A stretch of 64,000 bases of DNA from CAZAYP01 sp964489425 [NCBI: uncultured Verrucomicrobiota bacterium] (GTDB lineage Bacteria; Verrucomicrobiota; Kiritimatiellia; RZYC01): positions 18,772 through 82,771 of the forward strand of contig CAZAYP010000016.1 of NCBI GenBank assembly GCA_964489425.1, given 5' to 3'. Below the pieces are notes generated by a model. It made no database searches and was not told where the DNA came from. It worked only from the letters and a program-made list of their open reading frames with translations. The translations under genes and the position numbers were made by a program. Each line of letters starts with the position of its first letter. Positions within the stretch are counted from its first letter, which is position 1. Of the stretch, positions 35,694-43,197 are shown piece after piece.

Positions 35694-37232
35694 ATGCTCC
35701 GGCCCGTGAAAATAACCCTGAAAACGTATTACCGGATCGAGTTCCTGGGCGGGATTGTCGGGTTTGTGACCGAGGCGGCGCGCTGTTTCGGCGCCACGCC
35801 CAAGGAGGCGCAGGAGCTGGGCATGGCCGCCGAGGAAGCCGCGGTGCACATCATCGAGGGCTATCCCGGCGAGGGCTTGGACGAGCAGTTCGAGGTGATC
35901 TGCGCGCCGCGCGACGAGGGCCTGGAAGTGGTGCTCAGCAACATGGGCCTGCCGGTGAACACCAACGCCTTGCCCCACTACACCACCGCCGACCCCGAGG
36001 GCAGCATCAAGGGGCTGGGCTTTTTCCTGATCGCCAAGCTGGTGCACTCCCACCAGTTCGTCAACGAGGGCCACCGCGGCTGGCGCACGGTGCTGTTCAA
36101 GCGCCTGGCCGGGATGCGGGTGCCGGAACGGCGGGCGGCGGCCGACACGGATCCCGCCCTCGCGGTGGCGCGCGAGAAGCTGACCGTGCGCCGGGCCGAG
36201 CTGGCGGACGCGCCGGCGATCGTGGAGCTGGCCTATCACAACTACCGCTATTCCTACAGCAAGCGCGTGTTCTACTTCGCGGACCAGCTCCAGGACGCCC
36301 TGCGCACCGGCCAGGTCGTGTCGTTCGTGGCGGTCAACCCGGCCGGCCGGATCGTGGGGCAGATGGCGCTGCTCTTCGGCGCCGAAACCCGGAAGCTGGC
36401 CGAACTCGGGGCGGTGATGGTCCAGCCCGAGTACCGGCGCAGCATGGGCCTGCTGCAAATGGTCAAGGCCCTGCACCGCTATGCCCAGGAACACAACGCC
36501 GAGACGCCCATGGCCCAGGCGTACCTGGTGACCACCCACACCCTGTCCCAGCGCGTGTGCAGCATCTTCCATTTCGCCCCCATGGCCCTGCGCCTGTCCG
36601 TGCACGGCCGCGCCCGGTTCGAGGGCATCGCCACCGGGGTTCCCGCGCAGCGCGAAAGCCTGCTGTACGCGGTCATCCACAGCGCGCCGGACAACGTGCC
36701 GGTGCGGCTGTGCGCGCCGCCCGACCACGCGGCCATGATCGGCAAGCTGTTCCAGCAGGCCGCCGTGCCCGTGGACGTCCGGACCGATCCGGGCGCGCCC
36801 GACCCCGCCACCCGGATCCGGGCCGAGGTGCACCCCGACGAGCAGCTGGCCAGCCTCTGGGTGGAGGCCGCGGGCCAGGACCTGGCCGCCACGCTGCGGG
36901 CGCGCCTGTTCGAGCTCGAGGCGGACGGCATCAAGACCGTGATGATCCTCTGGCCGGCCGCGCGCGCGCTGCCGGCCGCGTGGACGGCGGAACTGCGCGC
37001 GCTGCAGGCCTTTTTCTGCGGCGTGCAGGCCGAAACCCCGGACACGTGGTGGCTGCTGTACACGCGCCTGAACGCGCAGCGCTTTGACTTCAACCAGATC
37101 CACCTGTGCGATCCCGCGGCCCTGGAGCTGCGGGATTACGTGCAACAAGGGTTCCAGGCCCTGGTGGAGGACCCGCCGCCGACCACCCCCGCCCCGCGGG
37201 CCGTGCCCGTGGAGAATCCCGATGCTCACTGA
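35694..37232 (+). CDS. RsbW-like ATPase domain fused to GNAT-type acetyltransferase
   Basis: A protein of about 512 residues. Residues about 5-140 resemble HATPase_c_2 (anti-sigma kinase) domains: ELGMAAEEAAVHIIEGYPG stands for the N-box, LSNMGLPVN for G1, and GLGFFLIAKLVHS for G2. The usual N-box asparagine appears replaced by histidine. From about residue 165, VRRAELADAPAIVELAYHNY starts a GNAT domain (AVMVQPEYRRSMGLLQMV is the acetyl-CoA loop), followed by a second degenerate alpha/beta part. Start options are ATG 35694 and GTG 35706, neither with a clear ribosome site. It overlaps the cysteine synthase gene by 11 bases, suggesting coupled expression. Role unknown; a regulatory protein is a guess. 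Confidence 0.6.
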   Translation: MLRPVKITLKTYYRIEFLGGIVGFVTEAARCFGATPKEAQELGMAAEEAAVHIIEGYPGEGLDEQFEVICAPRDEGLEVVLSNMGLPVNTNALPHYTTADPEGSIKGLGFFLIAKLVHSHQFVNEGHRGWRTVLFKRLAGMRVPERRAAADTDPALAVAREKLTVRRAELADAPAIVELAYHNYRYSYSKRVFYFADQLQDALRTGQVVSFVAVNPAGRIVGQMALLFGAETRKLAELGAVMVQPEYRRSMGLLQMVKALHRYAQEHNAETPMAQAYLVTTHTLSQRVCSIFHFAPMALRLSVHGRARFEGIATGVPAQRESLLYAVIHSAPDNVPVRLCAPPDHAAMIGKLFQQAAVPVDVRTDPGAPDPATRIRAEVHPDEQLASLWVEAAGQDLAATLRARLFELEADGIKTVMILWPAARALPAAWTAELRALQAFFCGVQAETPDTWWLLYTRLNAQRFDFNQIHLCDPAALELRDYVQQGFQALVEDPPPTTPAPRAVPVENPDAH

Positions 37233-38109
37233 CAACATCTTGAACCTGATCGGTAACACGCCGCTGGTGCGGCTCAAGACCGAGCCCATTTACGCCAAGG
37301 CCGAGTTCCTCAATCCCGGCGGCAGCATCAAGGACCGGGTCGCCCTGGCCATGCTGGAAGGCGCCGAGCGCGACGGCCGCCTGCGGCCCGGCGCCATGAT
37401 CATGGAGCCGTCGTCCGGCAACACCGGCATCGGCCTGGCGCTGGTCGGGCGGCTCAAGGGCTACGCGGTGACCATCGTCATGCCGGAGAACATGAGCGAC
37501 GAGCGCAAAAAGCTGATCCGCACCTTGGGCGCCGAGCTGATCCTCACGCCGGCCGCGGACGGGATCCAGGGGGCGGTCCAGCGGGTGGAGGCGCTGGCCG
37601 CGGCCGATCCGCGCATCCACGTGCCGCAACAGTTCAAGAACCCCGACAACCCCCGCGTGCATTACGAGGAGACCGCCCACGAGCTGTGGCGCCAGATGAA
37701 CGGCGACATCGCCGCCTTCGTGGCCGGCGTGGGCAGCGGCGGCACGCTCCAGGGCGTGGGCCGGTTCCTGCGCGAACACAAACCGGACGTGGTCCTGGCC
37801 GCCGTGGAGCCGAAAAACGTGTCCGCCATCCTCGGCCATGAGCCGGGCCTGCACCAGATCCAGGGGATCGGCGACGGGTTTATCCCCGATATCCTGGACG
37901 TGGCAATGATCGACGAGGTTATCGAGGTGAGCGACGAGGACGCCATCGAGACCACCCGCCAGCTCGGCCGCGATTACGGCCTGCTGGTGGGCATCTCATC
38001 CGGCGCCAACGTCTGGGCCGCGCGGCAGCTGGCCCGCCGCATCCCGGGCGCCATCGCCACCGTGCTGCCGGACCGCGCCGAGCGCTATTTCAGCACGTCG
38101 CTCATGTAA
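37222..38109 (+). CDS. cysK: Cysteine synthase (O-acetylserine sulfhydrylase family)
   Basis: A 295-residue fold-type II PLP enzyme. IGNTPLVRL is the typical start, FLNPGGSIKDRVAL holds the PLP lysine, EPSSGNTGIGLALV is the Asn loop, and VGSGGTLQGVGRFL binds the phosphate. ISSGANVWAA completes the site. It makes cysteine from O-acetylserine and sulfide; CysM or cystathionine beta-synthase-like specificity cannot be excluded. The start ATG 37222 lies inside the end of the ATPase-GNAT gene. The last 114 bases are antisense to the end of the CPBP protease gene. Confidence 0.92.
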   Translation: MLTDNILNLIGNTPLVRLKTEPIYAKAEFLNPGGSIKDRVALAMLEGAERDGRLRPGAMIMEPSSGNTGIGLALVGRLKGYAVTIVMPENMSDERKKLIRTLGAELILTPAADGIQGAVQRVEALAAADPRIHVPQQFKNPDNPRVHYEETAHELWRQMNGDIAAFVAGVGSGGTLQGVGRFLREHKPDVVLAAVEPKNVSAILGHEPGLHQIQGIGDGFIPDILDVAMIDEVIEVSDEDAIETTRQLGRDYGLLVGISSGANVWAARQLARRIPGAIATVLPDRAERYFSTSLM

Positions 38110-39015
38110 GGCGCGCCGCGCGTAGCAGACCGCCGCGATCGCCGCGAACCCGGCGGCCATCCCCAGCGCGATCCCGCTTTTGGAAATCACCATGCTCGGG
38201 CCGTACGCCGGGTCCAGGTAGCCCCAGTTGCGCTCAAACAGCTTCACCCCGCTGCGCATGATCCACACCCAGCCCGCGTGCAGGCCGATGCAGAAGTACA
38301 GGTGCCGCTGCGCCGCGTAGAACAGGCACAGGCTCAGCCCCATCAGCCACAGGGTCCAGAACATGTACCCCGAATGCTCCCACAAAAAATCGTTGCGCGT
38401 GAACAGGTACGGCAGCATCTCAAACCCGGAATACCAGTGGGCGTGGGCCACGCCGATCGGCACCTCGGGCTTGGCAAAATGCAGGCCCGCATAGATCAGG
38501 CTGGCCAGCAGCGCCCCGGGCCAGACCCCCAGCCCGCGCCGCAGGATGCCAAAGATCACGCCCCGGAAGAAATACTCCTCGATGTAGCCCACCAGCATCG
38601 CGCCCACCAGGTACCCGGCCGCCCGGCCCCAGAACCCCGCGTTCAGCGCGCCCGGCGTCCACAGGTAGGCATGGAACAGCCAGCCGGAGCATATGCCGAG
38701 CACCATCGTGCCCACGCCCAGCCCCAGGCCCCGCAGCAGCCACCCGCGCCACGCCACGCCCCGCGGGAACCCGACCGCAGCCCGGTTGGTCAACCCGCAC
38801 ACCCGGACCGCCGGGATGGCGCCGATCAGGATGGCGGCCAGGGCGCAGCGGCTGACCACCCCCTCGAATTCCGTGTCCCGCAGGCTGGCCAGCCAGGGCG
38901 CGGTGCGGCCCAGGGCGACCACGCCGTTGAACACCCAGGGCGCGACCAGGCCGGCCATGAAGATGGCAAACAAAAACAGGGCGGCCACCAGCGCCAGTTC
39001 CCGGCCGCGCCGCAT
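37996..39015 (-). CDS. CPBP family intramembrane metalloprotease
   Basis: A 339-residue polytopic membrane protein with about eight hydrophobic helices. GYIEEYFFRGVIFGIL gives the EExxxR motif, YAGLHFAKPE the second histidine motif and IGLHAGWVW the third, as in Rce1/Abi-type glutamic intramembrane proteases. Substrates are unknown. The C-terminal tail of about 45 basic residues after the last helix (CYARRALHERRAEIALGA onwards) is encoded antisense to cysK, so a read-through or recent loss of an earlier stop is possible. It starts four bases before the stop of the neighbouring RNase D-like gene region. Confidence 0.85.
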   Translation of the reverse strand: MRRGRELALVAALFLFAIFMAGLVAPWVFNGVVALGRTAPWLASLRDTEFEGVVSRCALAAILIGAIPAVRVCGLTNRAAVGFPRGVAWRGWLLRGLGLGVGTMVLGICSGWLFHAYLWTPGALNAGFWGRAAGYLVGAMLVGYIEEYFFRGVIFGILRRGLGVWPGALLASLIYAGLHFAKPEVPIGVAHAHWYSGFEMLPYLFTRNDFLWEHSGYMFWTLWLMGLSLCLFYAAQRHLYFCIGLHAGWVWIMRSGVKLFERNWGYLDPAYGPSMVISKSGIALGMAAGFAAIAAVCYARRALHERRAEIALGAVRQHGGDGARDAAGQLPRGPDVGAG

Positions 39016-39018
39016 ATC

Positions 39019-39606
39019 TCAGGATTCCCTGGCCGGGGCGCCAAGATAGCTTTGCGCCGCCATAAACTTGTAGAGTTCGCGGCCGATCCAGGCGTCCGTG
39101 GCCGCGTAGGTGACTTGCCCCGGCGTCAGTTCGTGCCGCGCCCAGTTGGTCCGCTGCGCGCCCTTGGAGATGGACACGCGCAGCAGCACTGCCGCCAACC
39201 CCCGCAACCCGTGGTTCTTGATCCCGGCCCGGCGGGCCGTCGCGCCGAGGTCCACGAATCCCGCGGGCAGGAACGGCGCCAGGCCCTGCAAATCGGAGAT
39301 GTCCCGGTCCAGCGCCACGCCGGCCTTGATGATGTTCGGCTGCGCCAGCAGGTGGCGCAACCCCTGGGCCAGCGGCACGTGGCGCAACTGGAAGATATAC
39401 ACCGCGTCCGCGGCGGCCAGCTGCAGCAGCGCCGGCGGGTAGCTCTCGCCTTTCTGGAACGCCGGCCGGGTCTCGACATCGAATCCCAGCAGCGCCTCGT
39501 GCTTCAAGCGCGCCACGGCATCGCGCAGTCCGCCCAACGTGTTGATGACATACACCGGGCCGGAATAGTGGAACTGGGGAAACGCCCGGATTTCCTCGCG
39601 CGCCAT
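39019..39606 (-). CDS. 3'-5' exonuclease, RNase D-like (DEDDy)
   Basis: A 195-residue single-domain DEDD exonuclease. ALLGFDVETRPAF carries the first D and E, VALDRDISDLQG the second D region, and VTYAATDAWIGRELYKF the Y-x-x-x-D motif of the DEDDy class. There are no HRDC domains, so it is shorter than RNase D and like many annotated '3'-5' exonuclease' proteins acting on RNA ends. ATG 39606 is the first plausible start; further upstream the frame enters the tRNA gene. Between the Shine-Dalgarno sequence and this ATG lies a hairpin (see regulatory entry). The gene is downstream of tRNA-Lys on the same strand. Confidence 0.82.
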   Translation of the reverse strand: MAREEIRAFPQFHYSGPVYVINTLGGLRDAVARLKHEALLGFDVETRPAFQKGESYPPALLQLAAADAVYIFQLRHVPLAQGLRHLLAQPNIIKAGVALDRDISDLQGLAPFLPAGFVDLGATARRAGIKNHGLRGLAAVLLRVSISKGAQRTNWARHELTPGQVTYAATDAWIGRELYKFMAAQSYLGAPARES

Positions 39607-39635
39607 GGGCCGGTCAAATCCGGCCCGTCCTTCCT
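39604..39635 (-). promoter_or_regulatory. Shine-Dalgarno separated from AUG by a hairpin
   Basis: On the minus strand AGGAAGGA (39635-39628) is 21 bases from the ATG (39606-39604), too far for normal initiation. The intervening bases form GGGCCGG-ATTTGA-CCGGCCC (39626-39607), a perfect 7-bp stem that abuts the ATG. If folded, it would bring the site within a few bases of the start codon. Confidence 0.5.
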
Positions 39636-39800
39636 GAGTATGGTCTGATTCGTTCAAGGTTTTCCCATGTAGCCCGATTGCTTGGTACCCTATTCCGGCT
39701 CCGCAAACAAGGCTATTTACAATCTTGAATTCACCGCCAGTGATAACGCAGTTCCAGGGCGCAAACAGTGCCGACTGTGGATGCCTGATGCGGATAAGGG

Positions 39801-39876
39801 TGGTGAGCCGGGCGGGATTCGAACCCGCGACCCTGTGATTAAAAGTCACATGCTCTACCAACTGAGCTACCGGCCC
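39801..39876 (-). tRNA. tRNA-Lys (anticodon TTT)
   Basis: A complete 76-base cloverleaf on the minus strand. Acceptor stem GGGCCGG/CCGGCTC with one G-U pair, D arm GCTC/GAGC, anticodon stem TGTGA/TCACA around loop CTTTTAA (anticodon TTT), T arm GCGGG-TTCGAAT-CCCGC, discriminator A and an encoded CCA. It lies at the edge of the accessory island, with its 5' end facing the recombinase gene. Confidence 0.97.
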
Positions 39877-39897
39877 GCTGTTCCACAATAAGTTCTT

Positions 39898-39926
39898 TCT
39901 TTATTGGCATTTTAGCCTATTTTCAA
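39898..39926 (-). promoter_or_regulatory. Probable promoter of tRNA-Lys
   Basis: On the minus strand TTGAAA (39926-39921), a 17-bp spacer and TAAAGA (39903-39898), which would start transcription about 15 bases before the tRNA 5' end. Confidence 0.4.
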
Positions 39927-39968
39927 GGCTTTTCATCAAAAGCATTTGACTGCCTTTGGCCTCTGTGC

Positions 39969-40042
39969 CACTGTCCATGCATGACAGTGCAAGCCCATGA
40001 AAGTTTCATCACTTTTAACACCACCATCAAAAGTTACATCAC
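39969..40042. repeat. Inverted and direct repeats around the recombinase start
   Basis: CACTGTC (39969-39975) and GACAGTG (39983-39989) form a perfect 7-bp inverted repeat around CATGCAT, covering the predicted ATG of the recombinase. Just downstream AAAGTTTCATCAC (40000-40012) and AAAGTTACATCAC (40030-40042) are direct repeats 30 bp apart with one mismatch. They could be operator or recombinase arm sites. Confidence 0.55.
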
Positions 40043-41180
40043 AGAGGCAGCCTTGACCAACGCCAATTCAAAGAACATCATCGTGCGCAGGGGTATATAC
40101 TACGTCGTGGCCCGTGTAAAGGGGAAAAGGATTTCTCAGTCCACCGGCATACGCTTCGGCGACCCCAACAGCAAGGACCTCGCCCAGAAGATCTGCCGGC
40201 GCATCCTGCAGGAGGCCCGCCTGGCGCACTGGGATGTGCTTACCGGGCTGAAGATGAAGGAGCCGTTCTCGTCCATCGGCGCCATCACCCGGACCTACCT
40301 GGAGAATGTGCGGCTGCGCGGATACCCGCGGTTCTCCACGGCCAAGAACAATGTCGGGGCCCTGCTGCGCATCGTCCGCAACGGCGCCGGAAGCGCCAAG
40401 CCGGAAGAATCGTCGTCGTCGCTGCTAACCGGCAAGCTGTGCCGGGATTATGGCGCGGCCTGCATCCCGGCCGTCGGCGGGCAGGAAGCCATCGACGCCG
40501 CGCGCCGGGCCGTGCGGTCGGTCCTGCGCCAGGCCCGCTCAATCTTCAAGCGCGATATGATGTCGGTGTACTCCGAGCTGCGGCTCCCGGACCTGCGCGG
40601 GTTCATGGATGAATATGTGTGCGCCGCGCCCATGCTCCGGTGGCAGCGGCCGGCCGATGCAGAGCTGGCGCCTATCCTGGATGGCGGTCCCAAGCTCCGG
40701 GATACGCGGCCGGATCTGTATGCCGTATGGCTGCTGGCCTGGCACCTGGCCATGCGCGCCGGCGAGATGGCCCGCGCGCGCTGGAACTGGATCGAGGAGA
40801 TCAAGGGCCGGCACTACATGCGCATCTGCCGGCGGCCGGATGAGGGCTATGCTCCCAAGGGCTGCGAGGGCTGGGTACCCATCCACCCGGACGTGCTCAA
40901 GGACTTGCTGGCGCTCCAGCGCTCCGGCGACCTTTACATCCTGCCGGGTGGCACGCTGTCGGCCCGGGAAGACCTGGTCCTGCGCGAGTTCGCGGACTGG
41001 ATGCGGTCCCTGGGCTGGAAGCGGATGCACTGCGCTCACGACCTGCGCGCTCTCCGCGGAGACCGCTGGCGCCAGGCCTACGGCCGGGATACGGCCCGCG
41101 ATTGGCTCAGGCACACCACGGTCCAGGTGTCGGCAGATTCGTACAGCGACAGCTTCAACGACCACGAGCCGATTCCGTAG
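39981..41180 (+). CDS. Tyrosine recombinase/integrase
   Basis: A 399-residue protein. The catalytic half has LAMRAGEMARARW (box I arginine, R-A-G-E), HCAHDLRALRGDRW (H-x-L-R) and DWLRHTTVQVSADSYSD with the nucleophilic tyrosine near residue 390. The N-terminal half is a SAM-like DNA-binding region preceded by an arm-type beta domain (YYVVARVKGKRISQSTGI). It lacks the insertion patch typical of integron integrases. It sits 105 bases from the 5' end of tRNA-Lys and heads the accessory island. The start ATG 39981 lacks a clear ribosome site and lies within an inverted repeat. Likely a prophage or island integrase. Confidence 0.85.
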   Translation: MTVQAHESFITFNTTIKSYITEAALTNANSKNIIVRRGIYYVVARVKGKRISQSTGIRFGDPNSKDLAQKICRRILQEARLAHWDVLTGLKMKEPFSSIGAITRTYLENVRLRGYPRFSTAKNNVGALLRIVRNGAGSAKPEESSSSLLTGKLCRDYGAACIPAVGGQEAIDAARRAVRSVLRQARSIFKRDMMSVYSELRLPDLRGFMDEYVCAAPMLRWQRPADAELAPILDGGPKLRDTRPDLYAVWLLAWHLAMRAGEMARARWNWIEEIKGRHYMRICRRPDEGYAPKGCEGWVPIHPDVLKDLLALQRSGDLYILPGGTLSAREDLVLREFADWMRSLGWKRMHCAHDLRALRGDRWRQAYGRDTARDWLRHTTVQVSADSYSDSFNDHEPIP

Positions 41181-41189
41181 ATCACGCGC

Positions 41190-41756
41190 TCAATGCTCCA
41201 GGGCTGGTTCTCGCGGCCTCTTGGCACAAGGTTTTGACGGTCTCGTCTTGGTGTTAGCCTCGATATTGATTGGTCCTGACTGTGGCAGCCTGGAGAAGCT
41301 GTCGTAGAGCCTGACCATGTAATTGAGCAGCACCTCGCCGTAGAACTCTTTGATCTTTGAGGTGATCGCCTCGCCTTCGCCCATTTCACGCGCTAGGGAA
41401 CAGAGTTGCTCCAACAGCGCGTGGACGGCCATTACGTGATGCTTGATCCGCTCCGCCGCTGGCAGGCTGGGATCGTCGGTCATCAGGGAAATATTGACGC
41501 CCAGGACGTTCAGGTATTTCAATATATCGCCCCAGTTCAGTTGACTGTCCTGGCCCGCTTCCATGCGGCAGATCTTGCTGGCGTTGACGCCCATCCTGGC
41601 CGCGAGCTGCCGCTGGGTCAGTCTCCTGGATGTGCGCAGACCAATCAGCATGAAAACAAGGCGTGTATTGCGATCATGCTCCAGCACTCCCTGTTCGGCG
41701 CTGGGATCGTCGGTCAACTTGGCGGCCAACTTGGCAATGTCGTTTATCGTGTTCAT
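41190..41756 (-). CDS. XRE-type helix-turn-helix protein (antitoxin-like)
   Basis: A 188-residue protein with a helix-turn-helix domain at about residues 36-95 (LTQRQLAARMGVNASKICRM), as in HigA-type antitoxins. The part after residue 105 (helical, then a Lys/Pro/Arg tail) is longer than in common antitoxins. It is convergent with the recombinase gene (ends ten bases apart). A damaged RelE/HigB-like toxin frame lies immediately upstream, five bases away, in the HigBA order (toxin first). It may now act only as a repressor. Confidence 0.65.
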   Translation of the reverse strand: MNTINDIAKLAAKLTDDPSAEQGVLEHDRNTRLVFMLIGLRTSRRLTQRQLAARMGVNASKICRMEAGQDSQLNWGDILKYLNVLGVNISLMTDDPSLPAAERIKHHVMAVHALLEQLCSLAREMGEGEAITSKIKEFYGEVLLNYMVRLYDSFSRLPQSGPINIEANTKTRPSKPCAKRPREPALEH

Positions 41757-41760
41757 GCTA

Positions 41761-42008
41761 TCAATCCTGTTTCAGTGATCTGGTTGCTTCGTGGCATCTT
41801 CGGATATCGTCGCGCTGCGTATCTTTGCTGCCGATGGTCAGAACGCGCACAACTTTCCCTGCTTCATCAATGTGCACATACAGGCGCGTTTCACGCCGGT
41901 CTGCCCGATCCGGTACACACCTTTCCCTTGCGATCTCAGATAGCCTATTTGGAACCCCTTCACGCCATTGAATTGCCTCAACAAATCAATGACTTGGGCC
42001 ACTGGCAT
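41761..42008 (-). pseudogene. Frameshifted RelE/HigB-like toxin remnant
   Basis: Two minus-strand frames join into one toxin-like sequence. The first reads MPVAQVIDLLRQF and then GYLRSQGKGVYRIG (42008 to about 41905). The second, in another frame, reads RRETRLYVHIDEAGKVVRVL and then IGSKDTQRDDIRRCHEATRS, ending at TGA 41761. The second half resembles the 'GGDKSTQxxDI' ending of addiction-module toxins. A single-base change near 41905 would explain the break. The second frame has no start codon of its own. It directly precedes the XRE gene. Confidence 0.45.
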
Positions 42009-42042
42009 CCCATAAATCGATCTTTTTTGAGGGTTCGTTCGG

Positions 42043-42633
42043 CTAATCTTCGGGGCCTGGACCAAGGCACCGATTGCATAATGCCTTATGAACCGCGGCG
42101 AATATTTCCCGATTGCTGGGTACAGAAAACCATATTCCGTGAACCCGGTTAATATGGTTGTAATGTTTTTCAAGAAGGTTGAAAATGCCTTCAGGATTTT
42201 TTTGAGAAACGAAATATCTGGTTATGACCGATGCAAGCAATTGATTGTATTCGGAGGATGGTCGTTTCAAGACCTTATCAATCTCATTCCAATAATCCCA
42301 TGGAATTTGAATTGAGGATCGCTCCCATTCATTTTGAAAAGCACTTTGAAGAACAGAAATAGTGGATCCAATATCTCTTCGGCGCTTAATAGCCATTAGG
42401 AACAAAATCAGTATCAGTTTCCTGACTTCCATGGTCTCATTCATGAATCCCTGGGCTAAAACCGGGAAAATATCGTCCCCCACCTCTTTCTTTTCAAAAT
42501 ATGCCCAAATGAGGCAAATAATATCGTTCTTCAAAGAATCGCGCCGAAAATGAAGCACCCGCGATTTGGCTTCCTGGATTTTTTTCCGTGTCACTGAACG
42601 GGAAAGAGCGGTTCTCTTGGATTCGCTGATCAT
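42043..42633 (-). CDS. Uncharacterised helical protein
   Basis: A 196-residue protein, clearly AT-richer than the chromosome, starting MISESKRTALSRSVTRKKIQ. It is mostly helical and charged (FEKKEVGDDIFPVLAQGFMN, WNEIDKVLKRPSSEYNQLLA); no motif is recognised. Its composition suggests acquired DNA. Its start lies eight bases from a GTTGGAA box that may be a cassette boundary. Confidence 0.5.
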   Translation of the reverse strand: MISESKRTALSRSVTRKKIQEAKSRVLHFRRDSLKNDIICLIWAYFEKKEVGDDIFPVLAQGFMNETMEVRKLILILFLMAIKRRRDIGSTISVLQSAFQNEWERSSIQIPWDYWNEIDKVLKRPSSEYNQLLASVITRYFVSQKNPEGIFNLLEKHYNHINRVHGIWFSVPSNREIFAAVHKALCNRCLGPGPED

Positions 42634-42647
42634 TGATATTGTTCCAA

Positions 42648-42818
42648 CTATTCTGAAAAACGTCGAGGCCGAGCGCTGGCGGCGTCCTGCTCCGCCTTTA
42701 GCAGCAGGAGTTTCACGCTCATGGCCACCGCCGTATAGTCCATCCCGCCGGCGTGCAGACCCGGATCCCTCAAGGTCATCCCTCCATATCGGCGCGCGGC
42801 CCGGCGACCCGTTGGGGT
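42648..42818 (-). pseudogene. C-terminal remnant of a REP-associated (Y1-type) transposase
   Basis: A GC-rich island of 171 bases between AT-rich genes is open in one minus-strand frame up to TAG 42648. It reads RRAARRYGGMTLRDPGLHAG followed by GMDYTAVAMSVKLLLLKAEQ. This resembles the DnaA-like helix-turn-helix tail of REP-associated transposases, where 'GGMDYxAVxxAVKR' is typical from memory. The catalytic HUH domain is missing. Confidence 0.45.
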
Positions 42819-42822
42819 TTAG

Positions 42823-43110
42823 TTATTCTATGTAAATCATTTCTTTGTTATCGCGATATATTTCTTTTCCATTACCTTCAATTCTCCTTATTTTAAGGTC
42901 TTTATTGTTGCGGTTCTTTATAAGAACATTAATATGATCAATGAAATGTGCTAGATTTGATTTTAATAAACATATTTCATAATCATTTAATATTATATCG
43001 AAGTTCTCCCAGCCATTTCCTCCGGGTAATGATGTTAATATATAATTATCATTCGTTTCTGATTTCCATAAATCAAAAATTGAATATTCCAGAATCTTTA
43101 TGTATTTCAT
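42823..43110 (-). CDS. Uncharacterised AT-rich small protein
   Basis: A 95-residue protein from ATG 43110 (MKYIKILEYSIFDLWKSE); a GTG at 43131 is an alternative. No family is recognised: a mixed alpha/beta acidic-basic protein with FDIILNDYEICLLKSNLAHF. Its base composition is strikingly AT-rich next to both neighbours. The ATG follows the attC-like box GTTAGGT by about 12 bases, as expected for a gene cassette. Confidence 0.5.
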   Translation of the reverse strand: MKYIKILEYSIFDLWKSETNDNYILTSLPGGNGWENFDIILNDYEICLLKSNLAHFIDHINVLIKNRNNKDLKIRRIEGNGKEIYRDNKEMIYIE

Positions 43111-43122
43111 GGCTTGTTTAAA

Positions 43123-43197
43123 ACCTAACACACGTCACGGGTGAGCGGACGGCGCGCCCGCCGCGGGTGCGCCGTCCGCTCCACCCGCTTGTTTGAG
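43123..43197 (-). repeat. attC-like recombination site 1
   Basis: Read on the minus strand: CTCAAAC (43197-43191), then arms GGGTG-g-AGCGGACGGCGC and GCGCCGTCCGCT-CACCC that pair over 17 bp with one extra G bulged on one side, a 13-base terminal loop, and GTTAGGT (43129-43123), a perfect match to the integron core GTTRRRY. The AAC and GTT ends are complementary. The right arm overlaps the last codons of the HEAT-repeat gene. Confidence 0.5.

Noticed and set aside
39607-39888. N-terminal extension of the RNase D-like gene through the tRNA
   Set aside because: The extra residues (for example GPVAQLVEH) are a translated tRNA; a complete tRNA-Lys is present and the domain begins after ATG 39606.
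39981-41180. Integron integrase IntI
   Set aside because: No IntI-specific patch, and the general layout fits phage or island integrases better; the cassette idea rests on the attC-like sites only.
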